Part shown: positions 45,078-53,827 of the stretch, piece after piece
Layout of the letters: every line of letters starts with the position of its first letter
Numbering within the stretch: position 1 is the first letter of the stretch
Source of the DNA: Schlegelella_A sp036496385
GTDB taxonomy: Bacteria; Pseudomonadota; Gammaproteobacteria; Burkholderiales; Burkholderiaceae_C
DNA: 64,000 nucleotides
Direction of reading: 5' to 3'
Assembly: GCA_036496385.1 (NCBI GenBank)
Contig: DASXLD010000003.1
Span: forward strand, 98,520 to 162,519
Translations under genes and position numbers: made by a program
Notes under the pieces: model-generated
What the model was told of the DNA's origin: nothing
Database searches by the model: none
The model's input: the letters and a program-made list of their open reading frames with translations, nothing else

Positions 45078-46274
45078 TCAGCGCCCGGGCGTGGCGAGCC
45101 AGGCCTCGGCGAGGCGAACCCAGAGCGAGCCGCCGAGCGGGATCAGCTCGTCGTTGAAGTCGTAGCTCGGGTTGTGCAGCATGCACGGGCCCATGCCGTG
45201 GCCGCTCTCGCGATGCGTGCCGTCGCCGTTGCCGATCAGGAAGTAGCAGCCGGGCTTCTCGAGCAGGTAGTAGCTGAAGTCCTCGGCGCCCATCGTCGGC
45301 TCGAACTCGATCACGTTCTCGGCGCCGACCATGTCGGTCATGACGCGGCGTGCGAACTCGGTCTCGGCCGGGTGGTTGATCGTCGGCGGATAGTTGCGCC
45401 GGAAGTGGAATTCGCAGGTGGCGCCGAACGCGGCGCAGGTGTGCTCGGCGATCTCCTTCATGCGCGCCTCGATGAGGTCGAGCACGCCGAGCGTGAAGGT
45501 GCGCACCGTGCCTTGCATCTCGCAGCTGTCGGGGACGACGTTGGTCGCCTCGCCGGTGTGGATCATCGTCACCGAGATGACGCCGGCATCGATCGGCCGC
45601 TTGTTGCGGCTGATGATGGTCTGAAAGGCATTGACGATCTGGCAGGCGACCGGCACCGGGTCGATGCCGTTGTGCGGCATCGCGGCATGCGAGCCCTTGC
45701 CGCGGATGACGATCCGGAATTCGTTGCTCGACGCGAACGACGGCCCCGATTTGAGCGCGAACTGGCCGACCTTCAGGCCGGGCCAGTTGTGGGCGCCGAA
45801 GATCGCCTCCATCGGGAACTTGTCGAACAGGCCGTCCTTCATCATCTCGCGCGCGCCGCCGCCGCCTTCCTCGGCCGGCTGGAAGACGAGATAGACGGTG
45901 CCGTCGTAGTTGCGGTGCCTGGAGAAGTGCTTGGCGGCGGCGAGCAGCATCGCGGTGTGGCCGTCGTGGCCGCAGGCGTGCATCTTGCCGGCGTGGCTGC
46001 TCCTGTGCGTGAAGGTGTTGTGCTCGGTGATCGGCAGCGCGTCCATGTCGGCGCGCAGGCCGACGGCGCGGCCGCTGCTGCCGTTCTTCAGGATGGCGAC
46101 GATCCCGGTCGTTCCCATGCCACGGTGGAACGGAATCTCCCACGACGTGAGTTGCCTGGCGATCAGGTCGGCGGTGCGCTCCTCCTCGAAGCAGAGCTCG
46201 GGATGGGCGTGGATGTCGCGTCGGAGGGCGGCGATCTGGGCCGCGTCGGCGAGGATGGATTCGATGACTTGCAT
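45078..46274 (-). CDS. M20-family amidohydrolase (hippurate hydrolase-like)
   Basis: This 398-residue cytoplasmic enzyme has the dimetal site of the M20D group: C101-G-H103-D-G-H106 (MHACGHDGHT), the general base Glu in QPAEEGGGGA, and later His/Glu ligands. GLRADMDALPI upstream is the family signature. The group includes hippurate hydrolase, IAA-amino acid hydrolase and N-acyl-amino acid deacylases. It splits an N-acyl bond, giving a free amino acid. The ATG at 46274 is used. It precedes the M14-like gene, suggesting linked degradation of acylated peptides or amino acids. Confidence 0.9.
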   Translation of the reverse strand: MQVIESILADAAQIAALRRDIHAHPELCFEEERTADLIARQLTSWEIPFHRGMGTTGIVAILKNGSSGRAVGLRADMDALPITEHNTFTHRSSHAGKMHACGHDGHTAMLLAAAKHFSRHRNYDGTVYLVFQPAEEGGGGAREMMKDGLFDKFPMEAIFGAHNWPGLKVGQFALKSGPSFASSNEFRIVIRGKGSHAAMPHNGIDPVPVACQIVNAFQTIISRNKRPIDAGVISVTMIHTGEATNVVPDSCEMQGTVRTFTLGVLDLIEARMKEIAEHTCAAFGATCEFHFRRNYPPTINHPAETEFARRVMTDMVGAENVIEFEPTMGAEDFSYYLLEKPGCYFLIGNGDGTHRESGHGMGPCMLHNPSYDFNDELIPLGGSLWVRLAEAWLATPGR

Positions 46275-46381
46275 GATCTGGCTCCTGGCCCGGGCCAGTT
46301 TACCCGTGGCCCGATTCCAGGGCTGTGGTGTGCCCGACGCCCCTTCGGCGTGCCCGGGACACGCTGTGCCATAGTCTGCGC

Positions 46382-48478
46382 GTGACTTCGCACGTCGTCC
46401 GCGCCGCCTGTCCGCACGACTGCCCCGACACCTGCGCGATGCTGGTGACGGTCGAGGACGGTCGCGCCGTCGCCGTCCACGGCAACCCCGAGCATCCGCC
46501 GACGCACGGCGCGCTCTGCACCAAGGTCTCGCGCTACGCGGAACGCACTTACCACCCGGAGCGCGTCCTGCGGCCGCTGAAGCGCAGCGGCCCGAAGGGG
46601 AGCGGCAGCTTCACGCCGGTCTCGTGGAACGGGGCGCTCGACGACATCGCCGCGCGCCTCGGCCGGATCGCCGGCCCGCGCCTCGCCAACGCCGAGGCGA
46701 TCGTTCCCTACAGCTACTGCGGCACGATGGGCCTGGTCCAGGGCGAAAGCATGGCGGGACGGTTCTTCCATCGTCTCGGCGCGTCGCTGCTCGATCGCAC
46801 GATCTGCTCGTCGGCAGGCGGCGAGGCGCTCGCCGCCACCTACGGTGCCAAGGTCGGCATGCACGTCGAGCACTACGCCGAGAGCCGGCTGATCGTCATC
46901 TGGGGCAGCAACTCGATCACCTCGAACCTGCACTTCTGGCGCATTGCGCTCGACGCCAAGCGTGCCGGCGCCAAGCTCGTCTGCATCGACCCGCGCCGCA
47001 CCGAGACCGCCGAGCGCTGCCACGAGCACATCGCGCTCCTGCCGGGCAGCGACGGCGCGCTCGCGCTCGGCGTCATGCACGAGCTCGTCGTCCACGACTG
47101 GCTCGACCACGACTACATCGCCCGTCACGTCGATGCCGGCTGGCCGGCGTTGCGCGCGCGTGCGCTCGAGTGGCCGCCCGAGCGCGCCGCCGTCGCCTGC
47201 GGCATCGACGCCGCGCAGGTGAGTGCGCTCGCACGCGACTACGCGACGCTGCGGCCGGCGGCGATCCGCCTCAACTACGGCATGCAGCGGGTGCGCGGCG
47301 GCGGCAACGCGACGCGGCTGATCGCGATCCTGCCGTGCCTCGTCGGCGCCTGGCGGCACCGCGCCGGCGGCCTGCTGCTGTCGGCCTCCGGGTGGTTCCG
47401 GAACGTCCGCGCCGACGCCGCCCTGCAGCGCCCCGACCTGCTCGCCGGCCGCCGGCCGCGGACGATCAACATGAGCACGATCGGCGACGATCTGCTGCGC
47501 GAGAGCGGCGCGCGTCGCGCCGACGGCACGCCCTTCGGGCCGAGGATCGAAGCGCTCGTCGTCTACAACAGCAACCCGGTCGCGGTTGCGCCGGAGTCGG
47601 CCAAGGTCGCGCGCGGCTTTGCCCGCGACGATCTCTTCACCGTCGTCCTCGAGCACTTCCTGACCGATACCGCCGACCACGCCGACTACGTGCTGCCGGC
47701 GACGACGCAGCTCGAGCACCTCGACGTCCACACCAGCTACGGCCACACCTACGCGCTCATCAACGAGCCGGCGATCGCGCCGCTCGGCGAGACGCGGCCG
47801 AACACGCAGATCTTTCGCGAGCTCGCCACCCGGATGGGCTTCGACGAGCCGTGCTTTCGTGACGACGACGAGGCGCTCGCGCGCACGGCATTTCGCTCCG
47901 GTGGCGACGGCGACGGCATCGATTTCGACCGCTTGCGTGCACGCGGCTGGGTCAAGTTGGCGATCGCCGAGGCGCCGTTCGCCAACGGCGGCTTTCCGAC
48001 TCCCGACGGCAGGTGCCGCATCGACGCCCCCGGCCTCGGCGTCCCTGACTCGGTTGACAACTACGAGTCGGCGCGCAGCTCGCCGGCGGTCGCGGCGCGC
48101 TTTCCGCTCGCCATGATTTCACCGCCGGCGCGCAACTTCCTCAACTCGAGCTTCGTCAACGTGACGAGCCTGCGCGCGATCGAGGGCGAGCCGCTGCTCG
48201 AGATCTCGCCCGCCGATGCGGCGCTGCGCGGAATCGCCTCGGGCGACGGCGTCCGCATCTTCAACGACCGCGGCAGCATCGTCTGCAAGGCGGTGGTCGG
48301 CGCACGGGCGCGGCCCGGCGTCGTCAACGGCCTCGGCGTCTGGTGGCGCAAGCTCGGGCGCGACGGCAAGAACGGCAACGAGCTCACCCACCAGCGCTTG
48401 ACCGACATCGGCCGGGCGCCGAGCTTCTACGATTGCCTGGTCGAAGTCGAGCGCGCCGTCGTGCCGGCGCCGGCGTGA
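46382..48478 (+). CDS. molybdopterin-dependent oxidoreductase with N-terminal [4Fe-4S] domain
   Basis: GTG 46382 is preferred because the iron-sulphur domain starts right after it; an in-frame ATG at 46325 adds an Arg-rich leader. The 698-residue protein has C10-x3-C14-x3-C18-x27-C46 for a [4Fe-4S] cluster. The bis-MGD catalytic domain has the metal-ligand region TICSSAGGEA near residue 145 and a GSNSITSNLHFW motif. The C-terminal cofactor-binding domain starts near residue 575. There is no Tat signal, so it is cytoplasmic. It resembles the formate-dehydrogenase/DMSO-reductase superfamily, with unknown substrate. The start codon lies 107 bases from the divergent M20 gene. Confidence 0.85.
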   Translation: MTSHVVRAACPHDCPDTCAMLVTVEDGRAVAVHGNPEHPPTHGALCTKVSRYAERTYHPERVLRPLKRSGPKGSGSFTPVSWNGALDDIAARLGRIAGPRLANAEAIVPYSYCGTMGLVQGESMAGRFFHRLGASLLDRTICSSAGGEALAATYGAKVGMHVEHYAESRLIVIWGSNSITSNLHFWRIALDAKRAGAKLVCIDPRRTETAERCHEHIALLPGSDGALALGVMHELVVHDWLDHDYIARHVDAGWPALRARALEWPPERAAVACGIDAAQVSALARDYATLRPAAIRLNYGMQRVRGGGNATRLIAILPCLVGAWRHRAGGLLLSASGWFRNVRADAALQRPDLLAGRRPRTINMSTIGDDLLRESGARRADGTPFGPRIEALVVYNSNPVAVAPESAKVARGFARDDLFTVVLEHFLTDTADHADYVLPATTQLEHLDVHTSYGHTYALINEPAIAPLGETRPNTQIFRELATRMGFDEPCFRDDDEALARTAFRSGGDGDGIDFDRLRARGWVKLAIAEAPFANGGFPTPDGRCRIDAPGLGVPDSVDNYESARSSPAVAARFPLAMISPPARNFLNSSFVNVTSLRAIEGEPLLEISPADAALRGIASGDGVRIFNDRGSIVCKAVVGARARPGVVNGLGVWWRKLGRDGKNGNELTHQRLTDIGRAPSFYDCLVEVERAVVPAPA

Positions 48479-49569
48479 GGCGCGGCGCTCGCGTCGTGGC
48501 CTGGGTCATCGGCGGGGTCGCGACGACAGCGCTCGTCGCCGCCGCAGGCGTCTGCCTCACCTCGGGCTGCACCACGGTCGGCTACTACGCGCAGTCGGTC
48601 GTCGGCCACCTGGAGATCCTGCAGGCGGCGCGGCCGGTGCCGCAGGTGCTCGACGACCCGGCTGCGGGCGAGGCACTGAAGGAGCGCCTCGCGCTCTCGC
48701 AGCGGATCCGCGACTTCGCCGTCCACGAGCTCGACGAGCCCGACAACGCGAGCTATCGCCGCTACGCCGATCTGCACCGCGCCGCCGCGGTCTGGAACGT
48801 CGTCGCCGCGCCCGAGCTGTCGCTGGTGCCGAAGACGTGGTGCTTCTGGGTCGTCGGCTGCGTCGGCTATCGCGGCTACTACGTCGAGGAGCAGGCCGAT
48901 GCGCTCGCCGCCGAGCTGCGCAGCGACGGCCTCGACGTCGCCGTCTATCCAGTGCCCGCGTATTCGACGCTCGGCCGCCTGCCGACGGGCGGCTGGCTCG
49001 CCGATCCGCTCCTCAACACCTTCATCGGCTATCCGGAAGGCGAGCTCGCGCGGCTCGTCTTCCACGAGCTCGCGCACCAGGTCGCGTTCGCTGCCGGCGA
49101 CACCGCGTTCAACGAGTCGTTCGCGACGACGGTCGAGAAGATCGGCGCCGAACGCTGGCTCGTCGCTCACGGCACGCCGGCCGCACGCGAGGAGGTCGCG
49201 CGCGCGGAAGCGCGGCGGGCCGACTTTCGCGCCCTCACCGGCCGCTATCGCGACGAGCTCGAGGCCCTGTACGCGAGCGACGCCGGCGACGACGCCAAGC
49301 GTGCCGGCAAGGCCGCCGTGCTGGCCCGGCTGCGCGCCGACTACGCGACGCTGAAGGCGGCGCGCTGGGGCGGCTACGCCGGCTACGACCACTGGTTCGC
49401 GAACGCCAACAACGCCGAGTTCGGCGTCCTCGCGAGCTACACCGGACTGGTGCCGGCGTTCGAGCGACTGTTCGATCGCGAAGGGCGCGACTTCCCGCGC
49501 TTCTACGCCGAAGTCCGCCGCATCGCGGCGCTGCCCGCGGCCGAGCGCAGAAGCGCTCTGGAGCGCTAA
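48475..49569 (+). CDS. lipoprotein zinc aminopeptidase-like protein (PF10023 type)
   Basis: GTG 48475 overlaps the oxidoreductase stop (GTGA), giving 364 residues with an N-terminal hydrophobic stretch and lipobox LTSGC (Cys32). The zinc motif H197-E-L-A-H201 with the downstream FNESFATTVEKIG glutamate matches a predicted aminopeptidase family often annotated as lipoprotein. The mature enzyme is anchored at the outer membrane or periplasmic face. TTVGYYAQSVVGHLEIL follows the lipobox, which is conserved in this family. Translation is probably coupled to the upstream gene. The function is predicted only. Confidence 0.8.
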   Translation: MRRGARVVAWVIGGVATTALVAAAGVCLTSGCTTVGYYAQSVVGHLEILQAARPVPQVLDDPAAGEALKERLALSQRIRDFAVHELDEPDNASYRRYADLHRAAAVWNVVAAPELSLVPKTWCFWVVGCVGYRGYYVEEQADALAAELRSDGLDVAVYPVPAYSTLGRLPTGGWLADPLLNTFIGYPEGELARLVFHELAHQVAFAAGDTAFNESFATTVEKIGAERWLVAHGTPAAREEVARAEARRADFRALTGRYRDELEALYASDAGDDAKRAGKAAVLARLRADYATLKAARWGGYAGYDHWFANANNAEFGVLASYTGLVPAFERLFDREGRDFPRFYAEVRRIAALPAAERRSALER

Positions 49570-49609
49570 GCTCGCCGCCGCTGTCGTCTTCTTCACCGGA
49601 GCCTTGTCC

Positions 49610-49954
49610 ATGGCCGAGATCCACCTCCGTCGCGCGCACCGGCTCGGCCTGGCCAAGGCGCGCAAGACCGCGTGGCGCTGGGCCGAGCTCGCCGAGGAGA
49701 AGTTCGGCATGGAGTGCACGGTCCACGAAGGCGAGACGAGCGATGTCGTCGAGTTCGTGCGGGCGGGCGTCGAGGGCCGCCTGATCGTCACGGCCGACTC
49801 GTTCGATCTCACCGCGCGGCTCGGCCTCGTGCTCGGCGCGTTCCGCGGTCGCATCGAGGAAGGCATCGCGGAGAACCTCGACGCTGTCCTCGCCGACGCT
49901 GCGGCGGTGAAGAAAAAGCCCGCCGCCGGCAAGGCCGCGGCGAAGAAGAAGTGA
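49610..49954 (+). CDS. polyhydroxyalkanoate-system family protein
   Basis: The ATG at 49610 follows CACCGGAGCC, with a TTG six bases upstream in the same frame rejected as start. The 114-residue protein shows AEIHLRRAHRLGLAKARK and the repeated beta pattern CTVHEGETSDVVEFVR...GRLIVTADSFDLTARLGLVLGA, which is the small PHA-system family. It ends in a Lys/Ala tail (KKKPAAGKAAAKKK), like PHA-associated histone-like tails. It probably binds PHA granules or DNA. No phaC or phaP genes lie in the window, so a role in storage is inferred from the family. Confidence 0.7.
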   Translation: MAEIHLRRAHRLGLAKARKTAWRWAELAEEKFGMECTVHEGETSDVVEFVRAGVEGRLIVTADSFDLTARLGLVLGAFRGRIEEGIAENLDAVLADAAAVKKKPAAGKAAAKKK

Positions 49955-49967
49955 CGGTGAGCGGCGC

Positions 49968-50222
49968 CTACTTCAGCGATTCGACGAGGTCGACGTACTC
50001 CTGCATCGCCGCGTCCTTCGTCTTGCCGGCGATCGCGTTCCAGGCGTCCCACTTGGCGCGGCCGACCATGTCGCCGAAGCCGGGGCGCTTGCCTTCGGCG
50101 TCGCCGCTCGACGCCTGCTTGTAGAGCGCGTAGAGCTTGAGCATCGTCATGTTGTCGGGCTTCTCGGCCAGACTCTTCGAGTCCGCGACCGCTCGCTCGA
50201 ACGTCGCCTGCAGGTCGGCCAT
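49968..50222 (-). CDS. acyl-CoA-binding protein
   Basis: This 84-residue four-helix bundle has the ACBP signature: DNMTMLKLYALYKQASSGDA, then GKRPGFGDMVGRAKWDAWN. These contain the Tyr/Lys residues that hold the CoA adenine and phosphate. It is a soluble cytoplasmic carrier of long-chain acyl-CoA. The length is the usual 85-90. Bacterial ACBPs are comparatively uncommon and often lie near lipid-storage genes. Here it is divergent from a wax-ester synthase/DGAT gene across 98 bases and convergent with the PHA-system gene, which fits acyl-CoA storage. Confidence 0.9.
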   Translation of the reverse strand: MADLQATFERAVADSKSLAEKPDNMTMLKLYALYKQASSGDAEGKRPGFGDMVGRAKWDAWNAIAGKTKDAAMQEYVDLVESLK

Positions 50223-50320
50223 GGTGTTCCTCTCGGGTCGTAGTGAAAGTCGCGATTGACCGCGCCGATCTTAGCCAGCATCTTGACGGCCCCCGTGCCT
50301 TGGGTGTCGCGCCGCAGCCG

Positions 50321-51763
50321 ATGAACCGTCCCGCCGCCATTCGCGAGCGCATGTCGCGCGTCGACACCGCCTGGCTGCGGATGGACAACGACGTCAACCT
50401 GATGATGATCGTCGGCGTCTGGCTGCTGCGGCCGAAGATCGCCTACGAGACGCTCTGCCGCCGGGTCAAGGAGAAGCTCCTGCGCTACGAGCGCTTCGGC
50501 TGGGTCGTCGTCCGTGACGTCGACGGCGCGAAATGGTGCACCGACGACGACTTCGACATTCATCGCCAGGTCGTTCGCGAGAAGCTCAAGCGCCGCCGCG
50601 GGCAGAGCGAGCGCGCGGCGCTGCAGGAGCGCGTCGGCGCGCTCGCCGCCACGCCGCTCGATCCCGACCGGCCGCTCTGGGAGTTCCGCCTGATCGAGGA
50701 CTACGAGGGCGGCAGCGCGCTCGTCGCGCGCGTCCACCACTGCATCGGCGATGGCATCGCGCTGATCTCGGTCATGCTGTCGATCACCGATGGCGGCAGC
50801 GATCCGCCCTTGCGCACGCGCCGTTCGCGCGGCGGCGAAGCCGGCGGCGGCGACTGGCTCGCCGACCTCGTGCTGAAGCCGCTCGACGGCTTGTCGACCA
50901 AGGCCGCAGCGCTGGTCGAGAAATCGATCGCGCGCTCGCTCGACGTGCTTGCCGATCCGAAGCAGGGCCTCGCCGGTGCGATCGACGCCGCGCGCCTCGG
51001 CGCCAGGGTGATGAACGACGTCGCCGCGATGGCGCTGATGGCCGACGATTCACCGACGTTGCTCAAGGGAAAGCCGAGCGGCAGCAAGCGCGTCGCCTGG
51101 GGCGAGCCGATCGCGCTCGCCGACGTCAAGGCGATCGGCAGCGTTCTCGGCTGCTCGGTCAACGACGTCCTTCTCGCCTGTGTCGCCGGCGCGATCGGGC
51201 ACTGGTTGCGCGCGCAGGGCGACGATCCCGCGGGCAAGGAGATCCGCGCGATGGTGCCGGTCAACCTGCGGCCGCTCGAGGACGCGTGGCGGCTCGGCAA
51301 CCGCTTCGGCCTCGCACCGCTCGTGCTGCCGATCGGCGTCGCCCACCCGGTCGAGCGCGTGTTCGCGGTGCGGGCGCGGATGGCCGAGCTGAAGTCGAGC
51401 TACCAGCCGCTGCTCGCGTTCGCGCTGCTCGCCGTCGCCGGGCTGATGGTCAAGCCGGTGCAGGATGCGATGCTCGGCCTGTTCGCGAAGAAGACGACCG
51501 CCGTCATGACCAACGTGCCGGGGCCGGCGGTGCCGCTGAAGTTCTGCGGCTCGACCTTGCGCCAGACGATGTTCTGGGTGCCGGCGTCGGGCGATGTCGG
51601 CGTCGGCGTCAGCATCCTCTCGTACGCGGGCGGAGTGCAGTTCGGCCTCGTCACCGACGAGGCCCTGTGCGCGGAGCCGCAGGCGATCGTCGCCGGCTTC
51701 GAGCCCGAGTTCGCGAAACTGCTGCTGCTGACGATGATGCTGCCCTGGGGTGGCGACACCTAG
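50321..51763 (+). CDS. wax ester synthase / diacylglycerol acyltransferase (WS/DGAT)
   Basis: The ATG at 50321 gives 480 residues; the longer frame start (50243) adds a non-homologous leader. The catalytic H139-H140-C-I-G-D144-G145 is the HHxxxDG motif of the acyltransferase condensation fold. The second domain contains RAMVPVNLRPLEDA and the TNVPGPAVPLKFCG block. It esterifies acyl-CoA to fatty alcohols or diacylglycerol for neutral-lipid storage, at the membrane or droplet surface. It lies opposite the acyl-CoA-binding protein gene. Confidence 0.92.
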   Translation: MNRPAAIRERMSRVDTAWLRMDNDVNLMMIVGVWLLRPKIAYETLCRRVKEKLLRYERFGWVVVRDVDGAKWCTDDDFDIHRQVVREKLKRRRGQSERAALQERVGALAATPLDPDRPLWEFRLIEDYEGGSALVARVHHCIGDGIALISVMLSITDGGSDPPLRTRRSRGGEAGGGDWLADLVLKPLDGLSTKAAALVEKSIARSLDVLADPKQGLAGAIDAARLGARVMNDVAAMALMADDSPTLLKGKPSGSKRVAWGEPIALADVKAIGSVLGCSVNDVLLACVAGAIGHWLRAQGDDPAGKEIRAMVPVNLRPLEDAWRLGNRFGLAPLVLPIGVAHPVERVFAVRARMAELKSSYQPLLAFALLAVAGLMVKPVQDAMLGLFAKKTTAVMTNVPGPAVPLKFCGSTLRQTMFWVPASGDVGVGVSILSYAGGVQFGLVTDEALCAEPQAIVAGFEPEFAKLLLLTMMLPWGGDT

Positions 51764-51823
51764 CACGACCGGCGCACCGCGGCTCGGGCCCGGCGGCATC
51801 GTCGGCCACGCTAGACTGAATCC

Positions 51824-52993
51824 ATGCTCGCATCCGACGCGCTGTCGCATCTGGTCGTGCTCGACCTGACGCGCGTTCGCGCCGGGCCGACCGCGGTGCG
51901 CCAGCTCGCCGACTGGGGCGCCCAGGTCATCAAGATCGAGATGCCGCCGGCGCTGGAGGAGGGCGACGGCGTCGGCGGCCCGCGCGACGGCAGCGACTTC
52001 CAGAACGTCCATCGCAACAAGCGCAGCATGACGCTCAACCTGAAGTCGGCCGAGGGGGTCGCGATCCTGAAGCAGCTGGTCGCGCGCGCCGACGTGCTGG
52101 TCGAGAACTACCGGCCCGACGTCAAGCGAAAGCTCGGCATCGGCTTCGAGACGATGGCCGAGGTCAATCCGCGCCTCGTCTACGCGAGCATCTCCGGCTA
52201 CGGCGAGGACGGGCCGTATCGCCTGCGCCCGGGCTTCGACCAGATCGCGCAGGGCATGGGCGGCCTGATGTCGATCACCGGCCTGCCCGGGCAGGGGCCG
52301 GTGCGCGCCGGCATTCCGGTCGCCGATCTCTGCGCCGGCATCTTCTGCGCCTGGGGGATCGCGGTCGCGCTGATCGAGCGCGAGAAGTCGGGCCAGGGCC
52401 AGTGGGTCAAGACGTCGCTCCTGCAGGCGCAGCTCTTCATGCTCGACTTCCAGGCGGCGCGCTGGCTGATGGACGGCGAGGTCGCACGCCAGGCCGGCAA
52501 CAACCACCCGACGTCGATCCCGACCGGCGTCTTCAAGACCCGCGACGGCCACATGAACATCGCGGTGTCGGGCGGCAGGATCTGGCTTCGCTTCTGCGCT
52601 GCGATCGGCGCGCCCGAGCTCGCCGAGCATCCCGACTACAAGACCGCGGCGCTGCGCTCGCAGCATCGCGACCGGCTGCACGTCGATCTGGAGCGGCATC
52701 TCGCGGCACGCGACACCGCCGATTGGGTCGCGGCGCTGAACGAGGCGGGCGTGCCGTCGGGCCCGATCTACGCGATCGATCAGGCGTTCGCCGACCCCCA
52801 GGTGCGCCACCTCGCGATCGTCCAGAAGGTCGACGATGTCGCCTACCTGGGCCAGCCGGTGACGCTCAGCCGCACGCCGAGCGCAGTCGTCGCGCACCCG
52901 CCCGGCCAGGGCGAGCACACGGCCGAGGTTCTGCGCACGCTCGGCCTCGGCGAGGCCGACATCGAACGACTGCGAGAGCAGGGAATCGTCTGA
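51824..52993 (+). CDS. class III CoA-transferase (CaiB/BaiF family)
   Basis: This 389-residue protein has the CaiB/BaiF fold with catalytic Asp168 in AGIPVADLCAGI, expected to form the aspartyl-CoA anhydride. Early blocks include VVLDLTRVRAGPTAVRQLAD, QVIKIE and NKRSMTLNLKS, typical of the family. It transfers CoA between carboxylic acids in the cytoplasm. Two crotonase-family genes follow with gaps of 10 and 35 bases, so the three probably act in sequence on a CoA thioester. ATG at 51824, 60 bases after the WS/DGAT stop. Confidence 0.9.
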   Translation: MLASDALSHLVVLDLTRVRAGPTAVRQLADWGAQVIKIEMPPALEEGDGVGGPRDGSDFQNVHRNKRSMTLNLKSAEGVAILKQLVARADVLVENYRPDVKRKLGIGFETMAEVNPRLVYASISGYGEDGPYRLRPGFDQIAQGMGGLMSITGLPGQGPVRAGIPVADLCAGIFCAWGIAVALIEREKSGQGQWVKTSLLQAQLFMLDFQAARWLMDGEVARQAGNNHPTSIPTGVFKTRDGHMNIAVSGGRIWLRFCAAIGAPELAEHPDYKTAALRSQHRDRLHVDLERHLAARDTADWVAALNEAGVPSGPIYAIDQAFADPQVRHLAIVQKVDDVAYLGQPVTLSRTPSAVVAHPPGQGEHTAEVLRTLGLGEADIERLREQGIV

Positions 52994-53003
52994 GGGACCC
53001 ACC

Positions 53004-53792
53004 ATGGCGAGCGAGAAACTGATCGCGAGGAAGGCAGACGGCATCGGCTGGATGACCTTCAACAACCCCGAGCGGCTGAACGCGATCTCGCTCGAGATGT
53101 GGCAGGCAGCGCTCGAGGCGATGGTCGACTTCGCGGCCGACTCGTCGGTACGCGTGATGGTCGTCACCGGCGCCGGCGGCAAGGCGTTCGCGTCCGGCGC
53201 CGACATCTCGAAGTTCAAGGCCGAGCGTCAGGACGCCGAGGCCATCGCCCACTACCAGGCGACGACGCAGCAGGCGTACTCGGCGATCCAGGGGATGACG
53301 ATCCCGACCATCGCGATGATCCGCGGCTACTGCATCGGCGGCGGCACCGCGGTCGCGGTGTGCTGCGACATCCGCATCTGCACCGAGGACGCGAAGTTCG
53401 GCATTCCCGCGGCCCGGCTCGGCCTCGGCTACGGCCTCAACCGCGCGCAGCCGCTGGTCGACCTGATCGGGCCGGCGTATGCGAAGGAGATCTTCTTCAC
53501 CGGCCGCCAGATCGACGCCCGCGAGGCCGAGAAGATGGGCCTCGTCAACCGGGTCGTCGCCGACGCCGCACTCGAGTCGACGGTCGAGGAGATGGCGAGG
53601 ACGATCGTCGCCAACGCACCGCTCACGGTCCGCTGCGCGAAGCTCGTCGTCGGCGAGGCGCTGAAGGACACGGCCGAGCGCGACGTCGCCGCTGCCGAGC
53701 GCGCCGTCGCCGCGTGCTTCGCGAGCGCCGACTACCAGGAAGGGCAGGCGGCGTTCATGGAAAAGCGCAAGCCCAGGTTCACCGGCACCTGA
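53004..53792 (+). CDS. crotonase-superfamily protein 1 (lacks both canonical Glu)
   Basis: This 262-residue crotonase has the CoA-binding oxyanion blocks GGKAFASGADISKF and IGGGTAVAVCCDIR. In enoyl-CoA hydratase two glutamates, in GGGCEL and in FGQPE, do the catalysis. Here the aligned residues are A116 (GGGTA) and A136 (FGIPA). A canonical hydratase reaction is therefore unlikely; isomerase, decarboxylase or thioester hydrolase activity is possible. Start ATG at 53004, ten bases after the CoA-transferase stop, so it is the second gene of an operon. Confidence 0.88.
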   Translation: MASEKLIARKADGIGWMTFNNPERLNAISLEMWQAALEAMVDFAADSSVRVMVVTGAGGKAFASGADISKFKAERQDAEAIAHYQATTQQAYSAIQGMTIPTIAMIRGYCIGGGTAVAVCCDIRICTEDAKFGIPAARLGLGYGLNRAQPLVDLIGPAYAKEIFFTGRQIDAREAEKMGLVNRVVADAALESTVEEMARTIVANAPLTVRCAKLVVGEALKDTAERDVAAAERAVAACFASADYQEGQAAFMEKRKPRFTGT

Positions 53793-53827
53793 TCCGGCGC
53801 CGGCGCCGAACAGCGAGGACTCCCGTC

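Noticed and set aside
46325..46381. Upstream ATG start for the molybdopterin oxidoreductase
   Set aside because: It adds a 19-residue Arg-rich leader without family similarity; the GTG at 46382 directly precedes the conserved iron-sulphur domain.
49604..49609. TTG start for the PHA-system protein
   Set aside because: The ATG at 49610 lies at better spacing from GGAG and begins the family-like sequence MAEIHLRRAH.
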